From contig JALMQS010000099.1 in assembly GCA_024734495.1 (NCBI GenBank), positions 93,917,388 to 93,981,387 on the forward strand: a stretch of DNA of 64,000 bases, written 5' to 3'. Shown piece by piece: positions 44,001-55,577 of this stretch (the first letter of the stretch is position 1; each line of letters begins with the position of its first letter). The notes beneath the pieces were generated by a model. That model was given only the letters and a program-made list of their open reading frames with translations, did no database searches and had not been told where the DNA came from. Source of the DNA: Forficula auricularia. Lineage: Eukaryota; Arthropoda; Insecta; Dermaptera; Forficulidae. Made by a program: the position numbers and the translations under genes.

Positions 44001-47000
44001 TTTAAACGTCCATATTTCGGATATGTTAAGTCGCAATGATTTGAGCTTTGAAATATAAGTTATCTAGGGTTAGACGAAGTGCCCTATGCCTTTGATTGAA
44101 ATTATAGAAGCGGGAGTACCTATCCATTCTAAGCCTCTTGGTTTTCTCAAAACGGCTTGAGGGAAACCCAAATTGAACTAAATTGAAAAAGAAAATTGTT
44201 ATGATGATTTCAAATAAGGGAGAGAAACAAATATGGAAGTCGTGTGGTGTCCACACCAATTGATTAATCTTATATTATCTTATTAAATTAAATGAGCAAT
44301 TCTTATATATATATATATATATGTATAGAATCGTTTTCTCGAAAAAGGATGAAACCCACGGGCCAGGTGGTTTATGGACCGACATTTCTCTCTGTCATGG
44401 TCTCATCTTCTGGTAACTTTTATTATTTTTTTTATAAATTAATGTAATTATTCATAGGGTGTGTCAATAAAAATGTATACCTAATTACTTTGTTCAATTT
44501 TCTTTTATTAATTAATTGTATGTTTTAATTTTAAAATACACTAATATTTCGTTGAAAATATTTTTATATATGAAATGGTTGGGAACCACTGTTCTAGAGG
44601 TTAGAACAAAAAAATCCCTAATTTATGATTGATTTCAACTCCTTCGGACGAAGAAAATTCCGCGTATATTAATAGTATTTCTAATTGCATTTAAATTCAA
44701 TTCTTTGTGCACAGTGATGCCTTGATGATGATCGGAGCGGATCAAAACATTGGCAAAAAATTAATTAAATTTTATTTCACTTTTATTGATTGTGGCTGCA
44801 AATAAAAATCGACATTTTGACATGAATTTAAAATTTAAAATAAAATTAATATATCGCTTTTAACTAAAGCAAAATAGTAAATAAAAATAATTTTTAAGAA
44901 AAAAATAAAAACCGACTTCAAAAATTAAATGCAACAAATAAAATACACTTAAAGGTATAAAATAATTATTATCTTATTTAGTTACAACTAAACGACGAAA
45001 TATTAACATGAAATTAGTTAGTTAATAGAGTAAAGGGTGTGTAGTTTCACAGTGAATGAAATAAAACTCAAAGAGGTTTATTTCATACACTGTGAAACTA
45101 CACACCCTTTACTCTATTAACTAACATCATGTTTCACCTAAAACCTACACCACTTTCCATAAGTAAAAATGAAATTAGTTTTTGAAGTCGGTACCAAACA
45201 AACTATACCTTTAAGCGAGCGTACCCGCCAAACGTACTAAGTAAGATCCGTCGAGTGCGATTCATAAAAGGTATATGTTTGGCACCAACTTCAAAAAGTA
45301 ATTTCATGTTAATATTTCGTCGTTTAGTTGTAACTAAATAAGATAATAATTATTTTATACCTTTTAGTGTATTTTATTTGTTGCATTTAATTTTTTGAAG
45401 TCGGTTTTTATTTTTTCTTAAAAATTATTTTTATTTTTCTCTTTTAGTGATGTTATTAATACTGATCATATCATCAGAACTTGACCAAATTAATATGACA
45501 CCATCCCTAAGACACCCCCTTTCGGATAAAAAACGAACCATCGAAATCGGTTCATAAGAGGTTAGGTCTAAACAAACCTAATAAAAAAGGTCTAATACCT
45601 ATGAAAAAAATCGAAAAAAAATGGGACCAATCGGAAGCTAGACTGGACCCAATGCAAAAAAAATTTCAAAATCGGTTCACAATTGGCGGAGATATGAGGT
45701 AACATAGGCACAAAAAAAAAAAAAAAAAATTCAGTCGAATAGAAAACCTCCTCCTTTTTTGAAGTCGGTTAAAAAACTACCGAGCAACACTCAGTTCGAC
45801 AGATACTACACCTATATGAACCGTTTATTTTGAAAGTGGCGTAATAATAATAAAAATAATATATATGTATATGTTCATTTGCATCAGGCAGAGAACAATC
45901 TCAATTGATTTCTCTTTTTAAGAAGTTGTCATCCGAAAAGAAAACATATAAATCAAAATATAGATATATACCGATATTTTCGTCAAATTAACAGTAGTTA
46001 TATTGGAGAAACCCAGTTCTCGAGATCCTTTGAATAAATCCAGTCTTTTGATTTCACTTCTACGAAATTCCATCATTTTATCCATTATCAAAGCAACTTT
46101 ATCGACCACGTTATTCTCATATATTATAGCACCGTGAGATGGAGAACCCTTACAAATGAATTCGATTTCTGTAAAAAATAAAAATATTTTAATATATTTG
46201 AATTTATATAAAGCAAATATTATTTATAGATCGAGAGCTAGTGAACATTTTGGACAATTATTTCAGAATGCAAATAACATATCCCATACTATAGTGTGGT
46301 CAGCACACACCCCTAAAGCGAAATTCCTACTAGCCGAATTCAGTCGTTTTTAGGGGTAAACGATGGGTGAACCGCGACCTAATATCTATATACACCTACT
46401 TCCACTTCCACTTTCATTTCCAAGTAGAAGACAATAGATGAAAGGGCATTATCTAATGAATTTCAAAATAATTCCACATAATTCCAAAGACGTGTACACC
46501 TAATTCCAATCGCAGTTCACCCTTTGGGGGCAAATGACCAGATGACCACTGAAGATTTCAAAAATATTGTAAAATCAAGTCATTTCAGAATGGCTAAAAT
46601 TAATTTCAGGACATTCCCAATATTTACTGTTTTATACGAAATATTGTCATTGGGAATGTTCTGAAATCAGATTTAACCATTCTGAAATGACTTGATTTTA
46701 CAATATTTTTGGCATTTAAAAACGACTGGATTCGGCGAGTAAGAATTTCACTTTCGGGGTGTCTGCTGATCATACTACAGTATGGAAAATGTTATTTGCT
46801 TTCTGAAATAATCCAAAAATAAATAATCCAAAAATGTTCACTAGCTCTTAGACTATTAAACATTACCAACAATTAACGAATTTCAATTACTCAATACTAT
46901 TTGCAAGATTTATCATCTTTTTAATCGACTTCAAAAAAGGAGGAGGTTATCAATTCGACTGAAATTTTTATGTTTATGTTACCTGATTTCATCGCCAATT

Positions 47001-50000
47001 GTGAACCGATTTTGATGATTTTTTTGCATTGGGTTCAGTATAGTTTCTGATTGGTAAAAATATAAATTTCATTGGTATTGGACCTTTTTTTGTTATGTTT
47101 GTTCAGGCATAACTTCTTTGTTTATGAACCGATTTTAATGATTCTTTCTGCGTTTGGATCAGTATATCTCCAAGGTAGTCAATATACCTATTTATTTATT
47201 TATTTTATGTATGTTCAGCGAGAACTTTTTGCCATGTCGACCTATTTCGATGATTCTTTTTTATTGGAAAGGAGGTACCTTAGGGGTGGTCCCATTTTAA
47301 TTTAGTCAAGTTCTAATGATATGATCAATGACGAAATAAAGTAATCTCCAATTCTTATGAGCAAATAAACGAAATTATAATAAATAAAATCTTTTATAAA
47401 ATAAAGTAAAAAACAATGTTAAAACGTCCATTTAAAACTCGCAAACGTTTCGAGAGAATTTCTATATTTATGAATTGAGTTTTTTTATCATTTTCTGATT
47501 CATTCGCCCCACGCTTTCTCTTACGAGATGCATACAAAATATTATCTTAAGTCACTATTAATAAAATCACTAAAAAGAGAAAAATAAAAATAATTTTTAT
47601 AAAAAAAATATAAAATAAAACCGACTTCAAAAAAATTAAATCTAACAAATAAAATAATAATAACTCAAAAATCAAATAAAATACACTAAAAGGTATAAAA
47701 TAATTATCTAATTTAGTTACAACTAAACGACGAAATTTTTACATTAAATCACTTTTTGAAGTCGGTGCCTAACAAATATATAAGGGAACTTACCCGCCAA
47801 ACGTACTAATCAAGATCCGTCGAGTTTGATTTATAAAATGTATATGTTTGGCACCGACTTTAAAAAGGGATTTCATGTAAAAATTTCGTCGTTTAGTTGT
47901 AACTAAATTAGATAATTATTTTATACCTTTTAGTGCATTTTATTTGATTTTTGAGTTATTATTATTTTATTTATTGGATTTAATTTTTTTGAAGTTGGTT
48001 TTATTTTTTTATAAAAATTATTTTTACATATTAATATCTTATATAAAATACCAGCTGCCTACTTAATTTTTCATTAACCAAGTTATACCTGTACATTTTG
48101 ACTGCAACGCCTACTTTAGATAAATCAGACAATAATAATAAAATACTTACGCCAACATATTTTTTCTCCGTAGAAGACGACAAATTCTTCATTACGTGAA
48201 GCTACTCCTTCATCAAATGCGAATCCAATATTTAAATCTTGAAATATTTTAGTGTTAACGAATTCTCTCATACCGTTGATTCCTCCAAGTTCTTCCTCTA
48301 TAAATTGGTGTAAAAGGTAATAATAATACATTTCAGATTCACACTTGGAGCTCCATTTACTTAGGACGCTGAGCAGTAGCATAGCGAGGGGGGGGGGGGG
48401 CACTTTCCCTGGGCGGCACTCTGATAGGGGCGGCAGATTTTAGAAAAAATTATAAAAAGTTATATAACTTCGAGCTTATGAGCGCGTCTTTAAGATAAAA
48501 AAAAATCAAATTTTTTTTAACATCTACAAAAATTTCCTTTGAGTAAGACTAGGAAAATTAAATTTTAATTTTGAAAATGTATTTTATTTTTATTTCTAAT
48601 ATATTATAAGAGCCTGTAAAATGTGATTTATATGTAATCAAAAGTATTGCAATTATCATATCTAATCACTATTACTTTTTAATTAAATAATGAATACGTA
48701 TTTTTATTTTATTTACCATATTCTTAATAAAATTGATGTTAAACATGATTTTGTTCAGTGAACAAACTATTTATTTTACAATATTCAGTAATTTCAATAT
48801 TTTTTTTTTGTTGTCTTCATTGGGGGCTGGAGGTCCTTTATACCCACGGGGCTCTGGGCTGCAGCCCATAAAGTCCATATTTAGATCCGCTCCTGGCTAG
48901 ATAAGTAGGTTTTGTTATTTGGATATTATAGGAAACGCGATCTTTATTGAAGTTAGTAGAAGACATTTTAGATGAATCACTAATCATTATTATTCGGAAC
49001 AATATTATTTGTAATTTTCTTACATACCAGGAACAAACGATAAATGAACCGTACGCTTAAGGGGACGACCAGATTGTTTTAATCTTCGTATAGCTTCCAA
49101 ATGCTGGATTGTTATATTTTTCATATCTTGAGCTCCTCGAGCATAAATATTTCCGTGTTCGTCTTTTTCAGCTCCAAAAGGAGGATAATCCCATTTGTCC
49201 TTAAAAAAAATATTAAAATGCAATACGAATCTTTAAACAAATTTCTTTAACAAGTAGTTAAAATTATCTTATTATAATTATTTTTTACTTCCTCAACAGC
49301 AACCACATCCATATGAGAATTCAACAGCAAAGAAGGTAATGAAGGATCGAGACCTTTCCATGTCGCAATTAATATTGGCTTCATCGGACTCTGCCGAATA
49401 ATATTCACAGACAAACCTATATCCAAGCATTGTCTTTCAAGAAATTTCAAACATTCCTCTAAAAATCACAATAATATAATAATTAATTATGCATTCTTAT
49501 GAAAATAATCTTAGATATTTTAATTATATAAATTACTAGCTGCAAGGCACGCCTCCTGGACCCCCAACCCACGAACCCCCCTCACACCCACCACCCCCAC
49601 CCCCTCCCCGAAACCAACCCAGCACACCCACCCCGCTAGGCCTCTGGAGCCTTACCTGAACCCCCGCGCCCCACCCCATATCCGCAACCCACCCCCGTGC
49701 CCCATCCCGCACCCAGTTTTTGCATTTCTAGCCTTCTAGTAACCCACAGATTATGTACCCAAAATTTGGTTGAGTTTGGTCCAAGGGCAAGAATTTAGAT
49801 TTTTAACCCCCCCCCCCCCTTTTTTTTGGGTGGTTTTTGGAGGGAATTTTATTAAACAAAAGTTGACAGAAATCACATCCCCTACAACATTGCTCATAAT
49901 AAAATTTGCCGTAGGGTTAATAGTTTAGGAGTTATTTGATATTTTTCATTCGTTCAAATTTTAATTGTTTTTGTTTGTTAGATTTTCCATGATTTTAGTA

Positions 50001-51759
50001 CAGGGGCGCAAAAGGCCATTTAGTCAAAGGGCGCAGAGGGACAAGTCCCCCTATCCCCCTGGCCAGCACGGGCCTGGTAGTATCACGGGTTCCATGTGGC
50101 TGTGTCTGACGGCGGATTCTTTTAGAACTATACAAAATAAGTCGGAAAGTAAAAATAAAATTTTAAACTACAAATTTGAACTGAAATTGAATTTATTGAC
50201 TGTGATGACTCAAATTGTCTCAAGTGGGCGCCAGTGGGCGTTGGCAATTTTCAATTTTAGAACTTTTCATAGGTTCGGTTCTATTCATCATCTCGGTTCA
50301 TTTAGATAAAAAAATGGGTTCCAGAACAAACTTTGAAAGGTTCGACTCGGTTCGGCTCGTATATCTTTATTTCGAGTTGGTGTTAGCCAACCTAATCGCC
50401 TAAATGCCAGCCCGAAATGAAGTTATACGAGCAGAACCGAGCCGAACTGAATATATCTTAACCGAACTGGCAACGACTTTTAGATATTCGAATTTTTTTG
50501 GGCATTTGCTAATTAATATTCATTTTCTAAAGGAATCCGTCGTCAGTAGCGGCGTCACACGGAATCCGTGATACTACGGTTTCCGTGGTTTCTATAAAAA
50601 ACAATTGAAAAATAAAATAAAATAAATAAAAAAAAAACAGTATTTTTTGAACTCGATATCTCTAAAACTAAGTAAAATCTCGAAAAATGATATTCTGTAT
50701 TTTCGTCTTATTTTGGTAAGTACTGTAAGAATCCATCGTCAGATCGCGGCGCCACAGTTACCGTAGAATTGCCGAGCTGTTTTCCTTCGAGCGACTGCAG
50801 GTAAGGTACGTTTTGCAAGTTGCACGATTATTATTGAACGATCATAGTGATAGTCACACCGAGAAAAACGTACCTTAAAGCAACTATTTTTTCCAAATTT
50901 TTCAAATTGTTATTGATAAAGAGAGAATTTCTCTGATAAAGTCTGAATTTCTAAAAAACGTTTCTAGATTGTTTTATAAAAGATTTATATTGATTTATAA
51001 ACACAAAACAATGATTTTTTTAATATAACCATTCGTTTAATTTTCCAGAAAGCAGATTATTAGTGCTATTGACAAAGAAAGATTACTTATCTTTTAAGAT
51101 AATGTCGAAAGAAAAAGAAAATTGATTAGCTTTGTTAATAAAGATAAGCATGCAGGAGATGTAGGCTCCGGTGTATTTTAAACAATTCTGTGGTTGTTCC
51201 TTAATCTTACCTATGTAGTAGTTTTTAAAAATATGTCTAATAGCTTCCTGGACAAATCCATTCATTTGATTAATGGAATAATTCAGATTGGAATATCTCC
51301 TAAACGGTTGCTCCTATCGAAAAAATACATAAATGTTTTTTTGTAGAGCAGTGTATTATCTACGAATTGTATTTGAACTATTTTTCTCTATGACCAATAG
51401 GTAACCAGAAATTCACGAAAAATTAAAAACTAAAGCACTAGAGATGTTTGAATTTGATAGCCATGATAACAGAATTATTTTTAAGTTTTTAATTGAATGC
51501 GGTTTTTGTAGGTTAATATAAAAAAATACTTTCCCCGGTAGGGCCCGCGCCACCAGCCTAGGAAGCCATAGATTCTAAATCCGGCCCTGATAGTGAAGAT
51601 AGAGAGTCATAACTCAAAGTATATTTTTCAGCTGTATGCAAGCAGCTCTAATATTAATAAAATGAAAAATATTTTTAAAATACCATAATCTATATTAGGG
51701 TGAACGTTTGGTATCCGAAGATATTCCCGGAATCTTGTCACTTCTGGTTCTTCACTCAT
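37927..51759 (-). CDS. Acy1: Aminoacylase-1 (N-acyl-L-amino-acid amidohydrolase), complete, 8 exons
   Basis: Cytosolic zinc-dependent M20 hydrolase that releases free amino acids from N-acetylated ones. Eight exons join in phase to 1,191 nt, encoding 396 residues (human ACY1 408). Visible active-site elements by family comparison: SHMD (metal His74, Asp76), YARGAQDMK (bridging Asp107), EEELGG (general base Glu141, metal Glu142), DEG (Glu169), GSPSHG (His200, dimerisation-domain transition-state His) and KLHQHDE (metal His368). GGIQTN begins the return to the catalytic domain. All ligands are present, so it should be active. It is divergent from ash2 (3.7 kb apart), and its introns are full of repeats, including a ~1-kb palindrome. 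Confidence 0.95.
38136..38200 (-). CDS. Acy1: Acy1 exon 7 (65 bp)
   Basis: Residues 329-351. NLTPIF...GNTDARFLRMVG matches ACY1 NLTLEP...AATDNRYIRAVG. It was found by splice phase and homology, being too short to stand out as an open frame. Confidence 0.9.
38745..38766. repeat. (catac)/(atac) microsatellite
   Basis: Five tandem atac/catac units. It is in the Acy1 intron between exons 7 and 6. Confidence 0.8.
39635..39858 (-). CDS. Acy1: Acy1 exon 6
   Basis: Residues 255-329. GGIQTNIVPAEMSLTFDLR is the family hinge, then LEKEILGWCKQAGD. Intron 5 upstream is over 6 kb and repeat-filled. Ends phase 2, donor GTAAGT. Confidence 0.95.
39945..40320. repeat. Composite foldback repeat with a degenerate GCCGAAACGUU core
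   Basis: 39,945-40,000 matches one arm of the 30,455 family. 40,002-40,054 and 40,134-40,189 form a second inverted pair (gatgagtctctgaagacgag). Near 40,206-40,251, GGAAC, UGAU..., GGC/GCC, GAAA, CGUUUUCC is a degenerate hammerhead-like arrangement. Confidence 0.55.
40838..41045 (+). repeat. Fragment of the accata/tatggt repeat family
   Basis: Matches the right end of 23,188-24,002 (actatcaatataa, cctttgatcgatttgtac) and ends gtatggtaaagtcatgtgg. Next to a cagggccggattta end at 40,782. Confidence 0.6.
42000..43063. mobile_element. ~1.06-kb palindrome, ~470-bp arms, 123-bp spacer
   Basis: 42,000-42,468 and 42,592-43,063 are reverse complements with few differences (outer ttataaatgagaaagcaat, inner gaaccgtca). 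No protein frame. No target duplication was recognised at the edges. Lies in the 6-kb Acy1 intron between exons 6 and 5. Confidence 0.9.
43176..43432. mobile_element. hAT-type element remnant, cagagccggattta/taaattcggccctt
   Basis: Inverted ends around gccggattta. Similar single ends at 40,782 and 51,575-51,590 (taaatccggccctg). GC-rich subterminal aggctg..ggccc. Confidence 0.55.
43538..43751. mobile_element. hAT-type MITE, 8-bp duplication
   Basis: Ends cagtgattccgag and ctaggaaccactg. Flanks ttctatag (43,530-43,537) and ttctagag (43,752-43,759). 214 bp, non-coding. Confidence 0.75.
44030..44262. repeat. Dispersed repeat, copy 2 (partner 31,500-31,730)
   Basis: Shares ggttttctcaaaacggctt, aaattgaac and gatgatttcaaataagg with the copy at 31,500. 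Confidence 0.6.
44573..44640 (+). repeat. Duplicate of hAT end plus flank (partner 43,735-43,800)
   Basis: gggaaccactgttctagag and the following ttagaacaaaaaaatccc repeat the 43,735-43,800 junction, flank included, so this is a segment duplication rather than a second insertion. Confidence 0.6.
44721..44751 (+). ncRNA. Hammerhead-ribozyme-like motif (diverged)
   Basis: UUGAUGA, U, GAUC-loop-GAUC, AAAA (GAAA mutated), CAUU. GCC/GGC flanks can form stem I. Probably inactive. Confidence 0.3.
44885..45430. mobile_element. Foldback element with inner perfect foldback (45,005-45,122)
   Basis: Arms 44,885-45,008 and 45,293-45,430 (ttgtaactaaataagataat). Inserted between them is agtttcacagtgaatgaaat...ctacacacccttt, the family also seen at 27,590 and 58,422. 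Confidence 0.8.
45520..45780. repeat. cgacttcaaaaaaggaggagg repeat, inverted copy
   Basis: Ends cctcctccttttttgaagtcg, the complement of 46,918-46,950 and 29,105-29,140. Includes a 17-bp poly(A) tract. Confidence 0.6.
45972..46168 (-). CDS. Acy1: Acy1 exon 5 (dimerisation domain)
   Basis: Residues 189-254. GSPSHG carries His200; it ends TTVNLTKIS, matching ACY1 TSVNLTKLE. Acceptor TTTTTTACAG, donor GTATAT. Confidence 0.95.
46234..46849. mobile_element. Foldback containing a second foldback
   Basis: Outer arms 46,234-46,350 and 46,737-46,849 (gagctagtgaacatttt). Inner arms 46,552-46,625 and 46,650-46,716 (atattgtaaaatcaagtcat). Confidence 0.85.
46918..47300 (+). repeat. cgacttcaaaaaaggaggagg repeat, copy 3
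   Basis: Longest copy; internal aaccgatttt(g/a)atgatt units repeat three times. The short open frame across it is not protein-like. Confidence 0.6.
47590..48025. mobile_element. Foldback element related to 44,885-45,430
   Basis: Shares taaaaccgacttcaaaaa, aggtataaaataattat, ttgtaactaaa and gatccgtcgag with it; arms of ~150 bp. Confidence 0.75.
48151..48297 (-). CDS. Acy1: Acy1 exon 4
   Basis: Residues 140-189. EEELGG has Glu141 (general base) and Glu142 (metal); human has Asp at the first position. FAFDEG supplies Glu169. Ends phase 1, donor GTAAGT. Confidence 0.95.
48375..48895. mobile_element. Element remnant in Acy1 intron between exons 4 and 3
   Basis: Starts gcagtagcatagcgagg with a G tract and ends ggctgcagcccataaag...gatccgctcctgg. 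These ends look like diverged hAT-type termini. No coding sequence. Confidence 0.4.
49028..49199 (-). CDS. Acy1: Acy1 exon 3
   Basis: Residues 83-140. YARGAQDMK holds the zinc-bridging Asp107; HLEAIRRLK and VHLSFVP follow. Intron 2 is only about 90 bp. Confidence 0.96.
49289..49458 (-). CDS. Acy1: Acy1 exon 2
   Basis: Residues 26-82. Ends with LLLNSHMDVVAVEE, carrying the first metal His (74) and Asp76. Acceptor TTTTTAG, donor GTAAAA. Confidence 0.95.
49537..49945 (-). repeat. Helitron-like end and tandem-unit repeat, copy 2
   Basis: Starts actagctgcaaggcacgcc, a C-rich tract follows, then gattatgtacccaaaatttgg and aacaaaagttgacagaaatc, as at 13,409-14,120. Confidence 0.5.
50500..51680. other. 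Acy1 intron 1, largely unassigned
   Basis: AT-rich. A diverged pair of gaatcc(g/a)tcgtcag segments at ~50,530 and ~50,730, and one hAT-like end at 51,535-51,590. No exon seen. Confidence 0.55.
51684..51759 (-). CDS. Acy1: Acy1 exon 1
   Basis: Start codon at 51,759. Residues 1-26 contain VTRFREYLRI, matching ACY1 VTLFRQYLRI. Ends G|GTATTT (phase 1). No upstream in-frame ATG was evident close by. Confidence 0.93.
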
Positions 51760-52259
51760 TTTTATAAAGGCGGAATTTTACTGGTGTAGCGTGGCGTGGT
51801 AAGTTCTGGCAGTACCTAATCTCTCTTCCTTATAGGAGAGATTATATTATTCTTGTGTTGTAGTTTAATATATCGATTATGGATGGAGTACTGGTTCGAC
51901 AGTCGAGTAAATTTCCGACATAAATATTAAGATAATTACATATTTTGGTTATTCTCGTGATGCTTTTATACCCTTTGACATTATATAAGTATTATTTATG
52001 AGATATAAAGTTAGATAAAAGTAGATAATAAACTTATGTATTTTATTTTATTTTCATTCTTTGAACCATTTGTTATTCTGTATTATATCATAAATCATAA
52101 CATATGATGTAATTACATGCTTGTCCTGTTGCAATTTAAGACGATTTTCTTAATTAAACTACTTTTGTTGATGAAAATTCCTTGTAATATTATTATAATT
52201 ATTATTTATTATTATAATCTGTGATAATGTGGCATCATCTTTTTTACAATACGATAAAA

Positions 52260-52813
52260 CAGTGTTTCAATCTGTGGGGTCGCGAAGCCTCAGTAAAAAG
52301 AAAAAAAACAAAGTTTAAAAATATATTTTTATTAAGAAAATGGACATTTGTTATTAATCAACTATTGTCGTAACTCTTTTCCATGGAGGCGTTTGGCGAT
52401 GTAATCGATGTAAAAATATGTCTGTTATAGGTAGGTACTTAATTGCAGGCACGATCGCGATGCGGAACGATCTTAGGCCAGGTGGGTCAAAACTTGGAAA
52501 GTGATGTAGGCCTACCGGGGTCTGGGGGCATGGAATACGTAGACAAATTCCCAGGGGAGTCAGCTGACCCCCTTGACCCCACGGTTCCGCCGTCCCTGAT
52601 TAATTGTATATTTAGCCAATACCTAATTATTTTTTTTTATTGGTCTCGGGAACCTAGATGCCCATTTAGCCAAATACCTAATTATAAAAATGTTGTACGG
52701 ATTTGATATTTGTAACAAAATAAAATACATGTTACAAACAGCGGAGGGTAGATGGTCTCGAAATTTTTTTCATACTAAGGGCGTCGCGTCATGAAAAAGG
52801 TTGAAAAACACTG
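52260..52813. mobile_element. hAT-type element (old)
   Basis: Ends cagtgtttcaatctg and gttgaaaaacactg. 8-bp flanks cgataaaa/ctatagag match at only five positions. Between the divergent Acy1 and ash2 genes. Confidence 0.6.
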
Positions 52814-53595
52814 CTATAGAGAGAGGGTAGACAACAATTATAATTCCTTTTTTCTTGAGAATATTTTACCCTCCCATAACTATTCTATTTCATGTAATAC
52901 CATTAATTTTCATCGACTTTCTGTGAACAAAAATTTTGTTGATCTCATTAGTAAGTGAAATGAGGGAACACCCTACCATTTTGGGACGTTAGTTTTTGCA
53001 TTTTTAGACTTCTGGATTCCAGGAGCGAACAGGAGTGTACTTCCCTTCCCGCCATATGAAACCAATATTACAGCGAGCCAATTGGAGCCTTGAAATCAAG
53101 CGTCAAGCATTGATTGATGTGAACAAAATTTTTATCGATCTCAAGAGTAGGTGAAATGAAAGAATGAATCGAGTTTCATTTCAAGAATCATCGTTTCTTT
53201 TCATATGGTTTTTTAAACAATTTTTCCTACTCGGGTTTTCGAATAGATCAATATTTTTAATCTTTATAATTTGAGCTACAATGATTTATTATTACAGTGA
53301 GCCAATTGGAGCCTTGAAATCAAGCGTTAACCAATGATTTTCTTAATATATTTAAAATTTGTATCCGGATACCAGGGGTGAACAGGATTGTACTTTCCTT
53401 CCCTCCAATATAATTTTCATCGACTTTTTGTGAACAAAAATTTTTTCAATCTCATGAGTAGGTGAAATGAAAGAAATCAGTAAGCAGCAGTAGAATCCAG
53501 TTGCATTTCAAGAATCCATGTTTCTTTTCATATTGTTTTTTAAACAATTTTTCCTACTCGAGTTTTTGAATAGATCAATGAATGAATATATTTTT

Positions 53596-54306
53596 ACTTT
53601 TCCATACATGGTATGGTCAAGTATTGTAATCGTGCATGGAAAAAGTTTTTTTTTGCTTCCTTTTGTCTAAATATCTTAAAAACGGCTGAAACTATTTTGA
53701 TTAAAAATATTGAGCGAAACCATGGCATTTCGGTCTACAAAAAAGCCTTAATAAGTGAACATCAAAAAGATTATATTTTTCGAGACAATAATTGTTTTGT
53801 CAAAATGTCTGTTAGTCTATGCGTTACCAAATTTTAGTGGACGAGCTAGCTCAAAAAATAGTGTAAATTTCAAAACGAAATGAGATTAAGAGCTGATTAG
53901 ATTTTGGTGCATATCAAGGGGGGGGGGGAGGTTAAATATTACAAATCTAGGCCATTTGAGCAAACTCAAGCAAATTTTGTATACATAATCAGTGGATCCC
54001 CAGAAGTCTAAAAATGTAAAAACTAACCTTCAAAATGTGTGTGTGGGGGGGGGGGGGCAGAAAATGAAAAACTTGGCCCTTGTACCAAACTCAGCCAAAT
54101 TTTGTATACATAATCCGTTGGCTCCCAAAAGTCTAAAAATAAAATATAGAGGTTCTTGTACCAAACTCAACCAAATGTTGTATATATAATCAGTGGGCCC
54201 ACAGAAGTCTAAAAATGCAAAAAAATAACTCCCCCCTTCCTACATGATTATAAATAATTTTATTAAATATTAAATATAAGTGAGGCGCCAGGCTGTATGG
54301 TAAAGT
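53596..54306 (+). repeat. Dispersed repeat family with accata/tatggt ends, copy 3
   Basis: Starts acttttccatac, ends gtatggtaaagt; aligns to the complement of 12,322-12,993 over its whole length, including the poly-G-interrupted tandem units. Confidence 0.7.
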
Positions 54307-54366
54307 CAAGAGATGGCCACATCAGAACATGTCAGTTTCTTTTTAAAAGCTGTTTGTAACTTAGTT

Positions 54367-54982
54367 TTACTGCTTAAGATGCAGCGCGCAAGGTTGGTCT
54401 CCTATTTAGGTCTAGACACTATTATACTCCCAGTCAACTTCTTATACTGTATAAGGCTGAACTTCGTCCCTGTCTCGAATATGGCTCTCATCTGTGGAGG
54501 GGTGCCTCCAAGAATTTTCTTGCTACACTGGATGCGATTCAGAAAATAGCAATTAAACTAATAGGAGACCCGGCTCTAACCAACTCACTCGATTCCCTGG
54601 CTCACCGAAGAACCGTTTCTGCCCTTTCCCTGTACTACAGATTCTATCATGGTGTCTGTTCAGTCGAGCTCCCCCTAAAGCCCTCTTTACGAGAAACACG
54701 CGGTTTTCGAACGCTCAGCACCCCTTCGCTGTCAAATTGGATAAAAATCGAACAAGCTCTTTCGCCAACTCTTTTATCCCTATGACCTCCAGAGACTGGA
54801 ACTCGCTCCCTGCCACCATCTTTCCCGCTATTTAAGACCCGTATCCACAGATACCTTCGACCCCCAGCCCGCCCATAAAATTATTTCTTCTCCTTCTTTT
54901 CACGATGGAGGGGCCAACCCAGGCCTTTAGGGGATACACCTTTTTGGTGTAACTCCTTCTCTCATCATTGTCATTAAAAAAA
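54367..54982 (+). mobile_element. LINE 3' fragment, same family as 25,505-26,340
   Basis: Contains cgcgcaaggttggtctcc, YKAE/LNFVPVSN-type frames and the tail ggtgtaactccttctctcatc. Frameshifts throughout; a decayed copy. Confidence 0.8.
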
Positions 54983-55425
54983 AAGTTACTATTCTTTGTG
55001 TTAAAATATAAACATGTGAAATACAAATTTTGACGACTAAAATATGTTGTTGTTGTTTTTTTTTTTTGGGGGGGGGGTCCGCGGATTATTTTTTCAGTTT
55101 TAGAGGGCCGTGGCATGAAAAAGGTTGGTAAGCATTTGATCATTTTTTCTTTAAAAAACCCCGCGAGCGATATGCTAGGCTAATTTCACAGTATTTACTT
55201 TTTATACAAACTCGGATCTTTCTAATTTTTAGGTTATAAATTATTTTTATATTCAAATCATTTATTAACTATATGTTGTTTTATATTTTTAATATTTATG
55301 TTTTAAATTAAAAAATTCCAGTTGAGTATTTTTAATTAGATTATGATCATAAATAAATTACATTAACTAATATTTTTAACTTGACAGAATCTTTAATTAT
55401 CTAACACTTCAATATAAATCAAATT

Positions 55426-55577
55426 ATGGAATTAGATTCTGAAAATGATAAAAAAACAGAAACAGCTGAAGAAATATTTGAGGCTCCCAAAACAATATCG
55501 AAAAATGAAGATAAAAAAACACCGCATTCGAATGGTTCCATTAAGATAAATACAGATACAAATGGGAATTGTTATTG
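55426..55577 (+). CDS. ash2: ash2 exon 1
   Basis: Start codon at 55,426 in a clean open frame; residues 1-51. Low-complexity Glu/Lys/Asn-rich, ending NGNCY with a split Cys codon (TG|GTAGAA). The paired Cys49 and Cys51 begin the PHD-like finger. Confidence 0.88.

Noticed and set aside
54832..55143. 103-codon minus-strand frame
   Set aside because: Spans the antisense of the LINE 3' end and homopolymer tracts; not protein-like.
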